Of a stretch of 64,000 nucleotides of DNA, positions 42,701 through 51,619 are shown one piece after another. Position 1 is the stretch's first letter. Each line of letters opens with the position of its first letter. The position numbers and the translations under genes were made by a program. A model generated the notes under the pieces. That model saw nothing but the letters and a program-made list of their open reading frames with translations, was not told where the DNA came from and did no database searches. Origin of the DNA: JACKBJ01 sp964549495 (GTDB lineage: Bacteria; Chloroflexota; Anaerolineae; Epilineales; Epilineaceae); contig CAZJWJ010000009.1 of NCBI GenBank assembly GCA_964549495.1, positions 16,408-80,407 on the forward strand, read 5' to 3'.

Positions 42701-43093
42701 CACGACCTGCCCGCCGTTGGCCGTGTCGGCAATGCGCGCCGCGCGATGCACCTCGAAGCCGGCGTAGTCCGTGTCGAAGCGCGTCAGCTCGCCGGTGTGC
42801 AGGCCCATTCGCACCCGCAGCGGCTCGCCGCCTGGCCAATCCTGGGCTTCCAGCGAACGCTGGCCGTCCACGGCGGCGGCCAAGGCGGAATCGGCCCGTG
42901 GGAAGACGTAGAAGAAGGCGTCCCCCACGGTTCGCACCTCCACCCCGCCACGCGCCCGAAATGCCGCGCGCAAGAGACGATTGTGCCGGTCGAGGAGCTC
43001 CGGGAAGTCGGGCCCGTGGCGCTTGACCAGTTCGGTGGAACCCTCGATGTCGCTGAAGAGGATGGTCAGGCGACCCTCCGGGAGATCCCTCAC
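39770..43093 (-). CDS. Class III nucleotide cyclase - NACHT (STAND) NTPase - FGE-sulfatase-like protein
   Basis: A 1107-residue protein; the start codon is GTG. Residues ~1-170 form a class III cyclase (LTILFSDIEGSTELVKRHG; EVRTVGDAFFYVFPRAD; EVHRAARIADTANGGQVV) with both metal-binding Asp; His stands where many cyclases have Asn. Residues ~270-600 form a NACHT-like NTPase: Walker A VVLGPPGSGKSTLL (Lys315) and Walker B MVLLLDGLNEMP, followed by helical repeats. Residues ~780-1107 form an FGE-sulfatase/C-type-lectin-like domain (IEIPAGASRLGS; FPVTNAEWARFM; VRLPSEAEWAAAARG; LRVARGGSW; VGFRLVRD). Such fusions fit sensor-type proteins that detect a ligand, oligomerise and signal. It is coupled to the next gene by ATGA. 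Confidence 0.85.
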   Translation of the reverse strand: MRDLPEGRLTILFSDIEGSTELVKRHGPDFPELLDRHNRLLRAAFRARGGVEVRTVGDAFFYVFPRADSALAAAVDGQRSLEAQDWPGGEPLRVRMGLHTGELTRFDTDYAGFEVHRAARIADTANGGQVVVSQVTVAELDGRLPPGIELVDCGEHWLKDLSAPEPLVRARAAGMPEVDRPLRSLRQPEPHLELESDADREAPPRDLATLETALRAGLAGQKESARLSAPELEMLLRIEPDRLERFWLRRIAEWSQPRYRIDTRFVQLTLLLDRGSEVEGERWMADAERYESLPDLLERTGERALVVLGPPGSGKSTLLRHLELQLCGAAFRDGGPAAPVTFYVPLSGYRAEGAGQPASAPLEWLAARWRQLYPDLPNFEALSGDGRMVLLLDGLNEMPHAGESEYREKVLAWRAALRDWLTAQRGNRAIFSCRSLDYSAPLSTPELPVPQLRVEPFDDARVQQYLALHLPEQAPAIWRRLAGSPTLEMLRTPYFLALLVGQVADTGELPRGRASLFTGFLRQTLRRELEQGHPLVGDGELLTPRESRRLLQSKRWRRPWELPRRGALLPALERLAFGMQAAEPNSGGHLVRIDYEDALDLIEHPRAEDILRAGTAISVLDEDIERDEVLFYHQLLQEHFAARRLADEPDPSLVAKPWRVDDLRPPLAEVLADLAPAEPLPVLPSTGWEETARMAAVLAEDPEPFLRGLMEADLALTGEAAAEQELVERLPVALVDALRGALVERGEDPAAELRCRIAAARALGRLGDPRWVELEAGAALEPPWIEIPAGASRLGSPESDALARPDERPEHSLELPAFEIARFPVTNAEWARFMADGGYEEEAWWPEGPARAWRRGEGVTEGKKHDWRHWRVRFAADPESLDQLEEKGSLTPEQAGEWRRYMALDDAAFERVLESLFPGNREVAPLRWSDPRFNHPAQPVIGICWYEARAYCLWLGARSGRPVRLPSEAEWAAAARGQAGRRFAWADALDPLRGNFSATHLQGPSPVGVFPEGRTPEGVDDLSGNCFEWTLSLYGRQDGRPEFAYPYRPDDGREDLDAPPEQLRVARGGSWADGEATGRAAYRYPVHPALRHTTVGFRLVRDVEAGR

Positions 43094-43162
43094 CGCCCTG
43101 CACCGCCGTCCGGCCGGGCTCCCCGAGATCGGCTCATCGGAGCCGGGGCCATGCGCATCGCA

Positions 43163-44560
43163 TCATCGGTGCACCAGCCGCGGCAGGTAGACCATCCAGT
43201 CGTCGACGGGACTCCCATCGGTGGGCGTGGCGGTCACAGGCTCCGCGCTCGGGCTCGGTTCCGAGGGGTTGGCCGTCGGGCTGGGATCATCACCGGGCGT
43301 CGAGCTGACCGTCGGGGTGGCGGTCGCGTCCGCGGGTGTCGAGGTCGCGGCGCCGGTGGGTTCAGCGCTCGGTTCGGCCGTCGGCACCGGCGCGCCCGGA
43401 TTCTCGTACCAGCACAGCCGCCCGCTGTTGCTGTTCTCCGTGAACTCCGAGGTGATGAAGTCGATCGCTCCATCCGCATTGACATCCGCGGCATCGATGG
43501 ATCTCCACTTGTGATTGTTGTTGGCGCTCGAGCTCAAGGCGGTCGGATCGCGCTCGAAGTCCGTCCCGGCACCGGTGTTGAGCCAGGCGAAGACACGGTA
43601 GGGCTGGCTGCCGATCTGACTGGTGACCAAGATGTCCAAGTCACCGTCACCGTCGAGATCGGCCATCGTCAGGTCGCGCACGTCGTCCTCGTCGCCTTCC
43701 CCGATCTTCTCGAAGACGCGTTCGTCGCCATCCATGCGCTGCAGCCACCAGGCGATCTTGTCACCGGTCTTGTCGGTGGCGGTGGCCAGATCCACCAGCC
43801 CGTCGTCGTTCAAGTCCCCGGTGGTCACCGCGATCAGCTGCCGCGCATCGGTCCCTCTCAGGATCGTCTGCGCCGGACCCAGGTCGACCTGGCCCACGGA
43901 TCCGCGGCTCGGATACCAGGTCAGATCGCGACCCTCTCGAACCAAGAGCAGGTCGGCGTGCCGATCGAGATCGGCGTCCAAGTTCGCCACCTCGAGATAG
44001 GCGTCGGCATCGCCGTCTACCACGTCGAAGGAATGCACTCGGCCCGCGCTTCGCCGCTGCGGAAAGCCAGCCCCACCGTCCTCGTTGAGCCAGGCGCTGA
44101 CCTGACCGTTTGGATCGACGGTCACGAGGTCTTGGTTGCCATCGGCATCCAGATCGCCGACACCGAGCAGCAATCCCAGGTCGCGTGGCGCGCCTCGCGG
44201 AGAGGGTTGCGCGTCGAAGTCGAAGCCGGCCGGCTCCCCGGGCGCCGGCGCCTCCTGGCGCCACCAGGTCAGCTGTAGTTCGATGGGATTGCCCGTCCCC
44301 CGATCGTAGACGGTGTCCAGCCCGACGAAATCGACCCGGCCATCACCGTCCAGGTCCGCGCCGCGCACGAAGTTGACGCCCGGTGACGGAATCACATCTT
44401 GGCGGGTGAAGGTGGGCAGTGCGCTCTGCTCCGCGGCCGTCGGCAGGGTCCGCCTCCCAACCACCTGGAGGGCCAGGATGGAGATGGCGAGGGCGAGCGC
44501 GATGCCGAGGAGGGTCATCGGGCCTGGACGAAGGATGATCGAGGCGGGTCGGAACGGCAT
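43163..44560 (-). CDS. Secreted FG-GAP/VCBS-type seven-bladed propeller with PT tail and YLP C-terminus
   Basis: A 465-residue protein. AGGAG 8 nt upstream fixes ATG 44560; a signal anchor follows (MTLLGIALALAISILALQVV). At least six calcium-loop blades are visible: GADLDGDGRVDFVGLD, VGDLDADGNQDLVTVD, ANLDADLDRHADLLLV, TGDLNDDGLVDLATAT, MADLDGDGDLDILVTS and AADVNADGAIDFITSE, as in integrin-like FG-GAP propellers. A Ser/Thr/Pro linker ends in WMVYLPRLVHR. It is probably exported and calcium-stabilised. It sits 23 bp after the Kelch/LVIVD gene and 69 bp before the cyclase-NACHT gene on the same strand, so the set may be one transcript. Confidence 0.85.
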   Translation of the reverse strand: MPFRPASIILRPGPMTLLGIALALAISILALQVVGRRTLPTAAEQSALPTFTRQDVIPSPGVNFVRGADLDGDGRVDFVGLDTVYDRGTGNPIELQLTWWRQEAPAPGEPAGFDFDAQPSPRGAPRDLGLLLGVGDLDADGNQDLVTVDPNGQVSAWLNEDGGAGFPQRRSAGRVHSFDVVDGDADAYLEVANLDADLDRHADLLLVREGRDLTWYPSRGSVGQVDLGPAQTILRGTDARQLIAVTTGDLNDDGLVDLATATDKTGDKIAWWLQRMDGDERVFEKIGEGDEDDVRDLTMADLDGDGDLDILVTSQIGSQPYRVFAWLNTGAGTDFERDPTALSSSANNNHKWRSIDAADVNADGAIDFITSEFTENSNSGRLCWYENPGAPVPTAEPSAEPTGAATSTPADATATPTVSSTPGDDPSPTANPSEPSPSAEPVTATPTDGSPVDDWMVYLPRLVHR

Positions 44561-44583
44561 CCTGGAAACTCCTCTCGAGGGCT

Positions 44584-47500
44584 TCACGGTAGGTCGAAAC
44601 GAAGGCTGTAGAGGCCCCCGTCGCCGGCCATCAGCAGGGTCTGGCCGGCGAAGTCCAGACCGAAGAAACGGCCGCCCAGCCGGAAGCGGGCCAGCGAGCT
44701 GGCGGCGGCAGGATCCTGGATATCGAAGATCTCGAGGCCGACGAAGCTGCCGAGGTAGGCTCTGGCCTCGCCGAGGGCGAGGCCGTAGGCACCGCTGCGG
44801 GTCCCGTAGCTGGCCAGCAGCTCCGGCGCGGCGGGATCCGCGACATCGTAGACCACCAGGTCCGCTGCGCTGTCGGTCAGCCACAAGCGGTCGCCATCGA
44901 GCCGCATCGAGTCGACGCCGGCCGCCAGGTCGAGCTCGGTCAGCAAGCTGGGCGCGCTGGGATCGCCGGCGTCGACGATCCACAGGTCCTGATCCGCACG
45001 CAGGTAGACGATGTCATCGTCGGCGAGGATGCGGGTGGTCGATCCCGGCGTCTCCAGGCTGCCCAGGATTTGGGGCTGCCGGGGGTCGGAGACGTCGATG
45101 CTGACCAGCTTGCCCAGGTTGGCCGCGTGCAGGACCCTGCCCTCCAAGGCCAGATCGTAGACGTTGTCCTCGGTCGACAGCTCCGAGAGCAGGCTCGGCG
45201 CCGCCGGATCCGAGACATCGTAGATGGCGATGCCCCGGAAGCCCTGGGCCAGGTAGAGCCGGTTCCCGTCGACCAACGTCGCCTCGGCCTCCGTCTCGGC
45301 GATCGTGGCCAGCAGCGTCGGCGCGTTCGGATCGGAGATGTCGATGGCGCGGACGTCCTTGTTGTTCTGGACCGTCCAGGCAACATCTCCGGCGATGCTC
45401 AGATGTGTCATGCGACCGGGGACCGGATGCTCGTCGACGGCGGCCGGCGCCGCCGGGTCGGAGACATCGGCCACCTGCAGGCCCCCGCCGGCATCGGCCA
45501 GGTAGGCCCGGTCGTCCAGGAGGCGAAGATCGAAGGCATCGCCGGCCGTCGTGGGCAGGTTGGACCGGAGCTGCGGCGAGTCGGGATCCTGGATGTCGAC
45601 GATGGCCAGCCCGCCGAAGTCGGCCGCCAGGTAGAGCCGCTCGCCCGAGCGAGCGATGCCCCTCGGCCAGCCGTTCACCTCCAAGGTGGCAGACAGGGAC
45701 AGCGCGGCCGGATCGCTGACGTCGGCCGAAAGCAGCCCGCCGCGCTCGCCGGCGATCCACATGCGGTCGCCATCGATCAGCAGATCCTCCGCATCGTCCC
45801 CCAGCTCCAGTCGGCCCAGCTCCGCCGGCGCGGTCGGATTCGAGATGTCGAAGGCCACCAGCCCCTCCGTGTGCCCGATGTAGGCCCGGTCGCCCTCCGC
45901 CGCCACCGCCAGCGCCGTCCGGCCGACGCTGGTTTGGGACAGCGAGGCCGGCCGGTCCGGATCGGAGAGGTCGAAGAGCTGGAGGCTGGTGCCGGATGCC
46001 GCCACCAGCAGGTCGCCAATGCGCTGCATGTCCTGGACATCACCGACCTCGAAGATCGACTGGGACGAGAGGACCTCGATGTCGTCGGGCCGCGTCACGT
46101 CCAGCACGCTCAAGCCCTCGCGGTGCCCGACGTAGAGTCGCTCCCCCTCGGCCAGCAAGGACTGCACGATGCCAGGTAGGACCTCCGAGCGCCCCACGGG
46201 CGCCAGGTTCTCGCGATCCAGGATCTCCACCCGCGGGCCCACGCCCAGGTAGATCCGGTCGCGCGCGCCGGCCGTCCCCGATGGGTCGTCGCCCAGCTCC
46301 AGGGTCCGCGCCTCACCGCCGTAGTGGCCCAGGACCTGCATCTCGGGCCCCTTGGTGGGGGTCGGGCTGGGCGCGATGGTCGGGCTGGTGGTGGGCGTGA
46401 GCTCGAGCGTCGCCGTCGGCGTCGCCTCGAGCGTGGCCGTCGGCGTGGCCGCATCGGTGGCGGTCGGCTCGAGCGTCGGCCGGATCACGAAGCCGCGCTG
46501 GACCAGCGGCAGGTAGATCGGCAGCGGCGGAAGATCGACGCGCGTGGCGGTGGCCGTCGCGGTCGCCTCCAGGGTGCGCGTCGGGCTGGGCGTCTCGGCC
46601 GGCTCGGTGGCGGTGGCCGTCGATTCCGGCGGCGTCGGCGTGGCATCGGGCGGCGTGGCGCTGGGCGTCGCGGTCTCGTCGGGCGGCGTCGGGCTCGCGT
46701 CGGTGGTGGCCGTGACCGTCGGGGTCGCGGTCGACGTCGCGGTCAGGCTCGGCGTGGCCGCGGTCGTCGGGCTGCTGGTGGCCGTCGGCGGGCGCTCGAA
46801 GACCAGGGCCCGCAGGTCGGCGAAGGTGCGGTTGTTGTCTGGCGTGCCGCCCTGGAACCAGGCCGTGGCGCGCTCCGGATCCCAGGCGGCCGCGTGGCCG
46901 AAGCGCTGCAACGGGCCGTTGGCGACCAGGCTGGTTTCGCTCCAGCGCGCTTCGGCTTGGCTCAGATCGAGCGCCGAGAGCCGGTTCGAGAAGGCGTTGC
47001 CGGAAAGCCGGCCGCCGTGGATCCACCACAGGCCGCGCTCGACGTCGACGAAGTGCGCCACGAAGCCCCGGCTCAGGCCCGCGTTGGCGGTCGACAGGCG
47101 CGTCCAGCGCTCGGCGCCGTCCAGGCCGGCCGACAGGTCGAGGACGTCGATGTTGCGCGTGGTCGAGTCGTCGTCGATGAAGCCGCCGTAGGACAGCAAG
47201 CGCTCGCGCTCGCCGTCGAAGATCAAGGCCTGCGCGGCGCGCGGCTGGAAGCCCACGTCGCTCAGGCGCTCCCAGCGCACCGGCGTCTCGCCCAGCATCA
47301 AGGCGTAGTTCGCACTCCGAAAGCCGCCCAAAGCGTCGACGCCGCCCGAGACGACCATCGCATCCAGCCCGGGCACGTAGACGGCCGCGTGCGCGAAGCG
47401 GTCGCCGAGGATCCCGGCCACGCTCTCCCGCGTCCAGCTCGGATCGTCCGGATCGGAGAGCTCGAGGAACCAGACGCTGCTGCCGTCCATCAGCCGATCG

Positions 47501-47898
47501 CTGCCCATCGGGGCATTCTCGAGCTGGCCGCCGTAGACGATCATGCGTCGGCGCTCGGGATCGAAGACCGCCGTGTGAAAGATGACCGGCGGGGGCTGCA
47601 AACCGGAGATCGATTGGCGCGCCCAGCGCGCGTCCGGGTCGGACAGCGCGAAGCGCCAGACGCTGTTGTCGTAGTTGTTGCTGTCGGGATCGGCTTCCAC
47701 GCCGCCAAAGGCCCACAGACTATCGCTGAAGGGGTCGAAGACCATGACGTGGTGGGCGCGATCGGGCTGCGGGCCGTTCTGGATCAGCTCCCAGCGCGCA
47801 TCGGGGATCTGGGCCGAGGCCGGCCTGGCCGGGCCCAGCAGCATGGCCATCGCGGCGATGGCGAGGGGCAGGAGAGGACGCTGTCTGTGCAAAGCCAT
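44584..47898 (-). CDS. Secreted double-propeller protein: Kelch domain, PT linker with internal YLPLVQR, LVIVD-repeat domain
   Basis: A 1104-residue protein. GGAGG 7 nt upstream supports ATG 47898; the signal peptide ends near PARPASAQ. Residues ~30-370 form a Kelch-type propeller (HHVMVFDPFSDSLWAFGGVE; HTAVFDPERRRMIVYGGQLE; HAAVYVPGLDAMVVSGGVDA). A Thr/Pro linker ends in LPIYLPLVQRGFVIRP, followed by a second PT linker. Residues ~525-1104 form LVIVD repeats (VRAIDISDPNAPTLLATIAE; IAIYDVSDPAAPSLLSELST; LVVYDVADPAAPELLASYG), starting with the 'GVGPRV' motif shared with paralogues here. The internal YLPLVQR tag, normally found at C-termini, suggests that two secreted-protein genes fused. Confidence 0.85.
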   Translation of the reverse strand: MALHRQRPLLPLAIAAMAMLLGPARPASAQIPDARWELIQNGPQPDRAHHVMVFDPFSDSLWAFGGVEADPDSNNYDNSVWRFALSDPDARWARQSISGLQPPPVIFHTAVFDPERRRMIVYGGQLENAPMGSDRLMDGSSVWFLELSDPDDPSWTRESVAGILGDRFAHAAVYVPGLDAMVVSGGVDALGGFRSANYALMLGETPVRWERLSDVGFQPRAAQALIFDGERERLLSYGGFIDDDSTTRNIDVLDLSAGLDGAERWTRLSTANAGLSRGFVAHFVDVERGLWWIHGGRLSGNAFSNRLSALDLSQAEARWSETSLVANGPLQRFGHAAAWDPERATAWFQGGTPDNNRTFADLRALVFERPPTATSSPTTAATPSLTATSTATPTVTATTDASPTPPDETATPSATPPDATPTPPESTATATEPAETPSPTRTLEATATATATRVDLPPLPIYLPLVQRGFVIRPTLEPTATDAATPTATLEATPTATLELTPTTSPTIAPSPTPTKGPEMQVLGHYGGEARTLELGDDPSGTAGARDRIYLGVGPRVEILDRENLAPVGRSEVLPGIVQSLLAEGERLYVGHREGLSVLDVTRPDDIEVLSSQSIFEVGDVQDMQRIGDLLVAASGTSLQLFDLSDPDRPASLSQTSVGRTALAVAAEGDRAYIGHTEGLVAFDISNPTAPAELGRLELGDDAEDLLIDGDRMWIAGERGGLLSADVSDPAALSLSATLEVNGWPRGIARSGERLYLAADFGGLAIVDIQDPDSPQLRSNLPTTAGDAFDLRLLDDRAYLADAGGGLQVADVSDPAAPAAVDEHPVPGRMTHLSIAGDVAWTVQNNKDVRAIDISDPNAPTLLATIAETEAEATLVDGNRLYLAQGFRGIAIYDVSDPAAPSLLSELSTEDNVYDLALEGRVLHAANLGKLVSIDVSDPRQPQILGSLETPGSTTRILADDDIVYLRADQDLWIVDAGDPSAPSLLTELDLAAGVDSMRLDGDRLWLTDSAADLVVYDVADPAAPELLASYGTRSGAYGLALGEARAYLGSFVGLEIFDIQDPAAASSLARFRLGGRFFGLDFAGQTLLMAGDGGLYSLRFDLP

Positions 47899-48059
47899 GT
47901 CGGAGCCTCCGGCGAAATGCGAACTCGATCGTCCCCCTCGATCCCATTGTGGCAGACTTCGGGACCCATCCGCAAGCCCATGATCGGCCGGTCTTCGCTC
48001 GTCCGTCGCGGAAGGCCAAGCTGCACCGACCCGCGCGATGCGCACTGGAGCAATCCGGC

Positions 48060-48605
48060 ATGCCCGATCCCGCTCCCTTGCCCGAGCAGATCGACACCGA
48101 ACGCTTGCGACTGCGCCCGCCCCGGCTCGAGGACGCCGACTGGATCCACGAGGCCTACGCTCGGGACCCGGACTTCACCCGCTACCTCACCTGGCGCCCG
48201 CATCGCGATCCGGCCCGCACGCTGGCCTTCGTGGCCCAGGCCATCGACGACTTCGACGGCGCTGCGCGCCGGCTGTGGATCCTCGAGCGCCGCGAAGACG
48301 GAACGCCGTTGGGCAACGTCGACGTTCGCATCGAAGGCTTCATGGCCACGCTGGGCTATAGCCTGGCGCCGGCCCACCAGGGCCAGGGCTACATGACCGA
48401 GGCCGCCGGCGCGGTGGCGCGGATGCTCATCGGCCGGCCCGAGATCCACCGCGTCTGGGCGGTGACCGATCCGGAGAACCGCGCCAGCCAGCGCGTGCTC
48501 GAGCGCATCGGCATGCAGCGCGAAGGCCGGCTGCGCCGCTGGACCCTGCGGCCCAACCTGAGCCACATCCCGCGCGATTCGATCTGCTACTCGCTGGTCG
48601 AATAG
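48060..48605 (+). CDS. GNAT-family N-acetyltransferase (RimJ/RimL-like)
   Basis: A 181-residue protein. DTERLRLRPPRLEDADWIHE is the typical N-terminal strand-helix of RimJ/RimL enzymes, YSLAPAHQGQGYMTEAAGAV carries the acetyl-CoA-binding Q/GxGxG/A-type loop, and WAVTDPENRASQRVLERIGM is the conserved C-terminal part. It would transfer acetyl from acetyl-CoA to an N-terminal amine or small molecule; the substrate is unknown. ATG 48060 starts the family homology. It is divergent from the Kelch/LVIVD gene and 109 bp before dnaX. Confidence 0.87.
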   Translation: MPDPAPLPEQIDTERLRLRPPRLEDADWIHEAYARDPDFTRYLTWRPHRDPARTLAFVAQAIDDFDGAARRLWILERREDGTPLGNVDVRIEGFMATLGYSLAPAHQGQGYMTEAAGAVARMLIGRPEIHRVWAVTDPENRASQRVLERIGMQREGRLRRWTLRPNLSHIPRDSICYSLVE

Positions 48606-48714
48606 AAGCCCGAAGACCCCCCGTCGAGCGATTGCGGCACCCCCCGCCGGCTGCTACCATGGGCAGCCCCCTTCGAGGCGGCCCCGCGGCCCTCCATCCC
48701 CCAGGACAGACCGA

Positions 48715-50460
<1,746 letters not shown>

Positions 50461-50599
50461 GCTCGCCTTGCGCCGGAACTCGGCGCAGCTCCACGGATCG
50501 AAACGGGCTCGTGGCGAGCGCGAGCCCTGTAGGAAACCGCATCCAAACGACCGGATGATATGATTGCCACAGATCGCTCGAATACCCCGGAGGTGAAAC

Positions 50600-50953
50600 A
50601 TGGCCAAGGGCAGAGGCAGGAGCGGGCGCGGAATGCCCCGCGGCGGCAACAACCCGATGGCGCAGATCCAGAAGATGCAAGAGCAGATGTTGGCCGAGCA
50701 GGAGGCCCTGGCCGACGAGACCCGCGAGATCTCGGTCGGCGGCGGCGCGGTCAAGATGGTGATGAACGGCCATCAGAAGCTGAAGTCGGTCGAGATCGAC
50801 AAGGCCCTCCTCGACCCGGAGGAGGCCGAGATGCTGCAGGACCTGCTGGTGGCCGCGGTCAACCAGGCGGTCGAGGAGACCCAGGCCATGGCCGGCGCGC
50901 GCATGAACGCCATCACCAGCAAGCTCAACCTGCCGCCGGGCCTGGGGCTCTAG
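50600..50953 (+). CDS. ybaB: YbaB/EbfC family nucleoid-associated protein
   Basis: A 117-residue small DNA-binding protein. The family core is MAQIQKMQEQMLAEQEALAD followed by ISVGGGAVKMVMNGHQKLKS and VEIDKALLDPEEAEMLQDLL. A basic, Gly-rich N-terminal tail (AKGRGRSGRGMPRGGNN) is longer than in E. coli YbaB. The Shine-Dalgarno GGAGGTG is excellent and 5 nt from ATG 50600. A weak TATGAT box lies at 50559. It is followed by recR after 7 nt, the widely conserved order; the two proteins act in replication and recombination. Confidence 0.93.
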   Translation: MAKGRGRSGRGMPRGGNNPMAQIQKMQEQMLAEQEALADETREISVGGGAVKMVMNGHQKLKSVEIDKALLDPEEAEMLQDLLVAAVNQAVEETQAMAGARMNAITSKLNLPPGLGL

Positions 50954-50960
50954 CGCCGCG

Positions 50961-51572
50961 ATGTCCGCGGCCCTGCCCCGTCCGGTCTCGCGGCTGATCG
51001 ACGAGTTTGGCCGCTTGCCGGGCATCGGGCCCAAGACGGCCTCGCGCCTGGTCTTCCATCTGCTGCGCATGCCCGACAGCCAGGCCCGCGCGCTCTCCGA
51101 TGCGCTGCGCGATCTGGCCGATGGCATCGTCTACTGCCAGCGCTGCTTCAACATCGCCGAGCAGAGCCCTTGCGCCATCTGCGACGACCCGACCCGCGAG
51201 CGGGGCTCGCTCTGCGTGGTCGAGGAGCCGCTGGACGTCCTGGCCATCGAGCGCACTCGCGAGTACCGCGGGCTCTACCACGTGCTGCACGGCGCCATCT
51301 CGCCGGTGGACGGGGTGGGGCCGGCCGATCTGCGCATCGACGAGCTGGTGCGCCGGCTCGAGCAGGAGCCCATCGAAGAGATCATCCTGGCCACCAACCC
51401 CTCGCTGGAGGGGGATGCCACGGCCATGTACATCGAGCGGGCCATCCGGGCCACGCCGGCCCGGGCCAAGCTCACCCGCCTGGCTCGCGGGCTGCCGGTG
51501 GGCGGTGACATCGAGTACGCTGACGAGATGACGCTGGCACGGGCCATGAAGGGACGCAGCGAAGGCGGCTAG
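50961..51572 (+). CDS. recR: Recombination mediator protein RecR
   Basis: A 203-residue protein. The N-terminal helix-hairpin-helix is GRLPGIGPKTASRLVFHLL, the C4 zinc finger is CQRCFNIAEQSPCAIC, and the Toprim domain follows (LCVVEEPLDVLAIERT; EIILATNPSLEGDATAMYIE), with a C-terminal Walker-B-like tail. The length matches the family (~200). It works with RecO and RecF to load RecA at gaps. It is co-transcribed with ybaB. Confidence 0.96.
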   Translation: MSAALPRPVSRLIDEFGRLPGIGPKTASRLVFHLLRMPDSQARALSDALRDLADGIVYCQRCFNIAEQSPCAICDDPTRERGSLCVVEEPLDVLAIERTREYRGLYHVLHGAISPVDGVGPADLRIDELVRRLEQEPIEEIILATNPSLEGDATAMYIERAIRATPARAKLTRLARGLPVGGDIEYADEMTLARAMKGRSEGG

Positions 51573-51619
51573 CTGTCGCCTCCAGATCCAGGTGTCGGCA
51601 TCCGAGGGGGAGCAGGACC

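Noticed and set aside
39770..43093. Diversity-generating retroelement target (FGE/C-type-lectin C-terminus)
   Set aside because: The fold fits variable proteins of such elements, but no reverse transcriptase gene or template repeat is visible in the window.
34680..43093. Contractile injection system
   Set aside because: No sheath, tube, baseplate or AAA-type assembly gene is present, so only a loose analogy remains.
46370..46800. Repetitive DNA resembling a CRISPR or tandem array
   Set aside because: It encodes Thr/Pro/Ala linker repeats in frame; spacers of regular length are absent. The same holds for 13030-13200 and 54910-55080.
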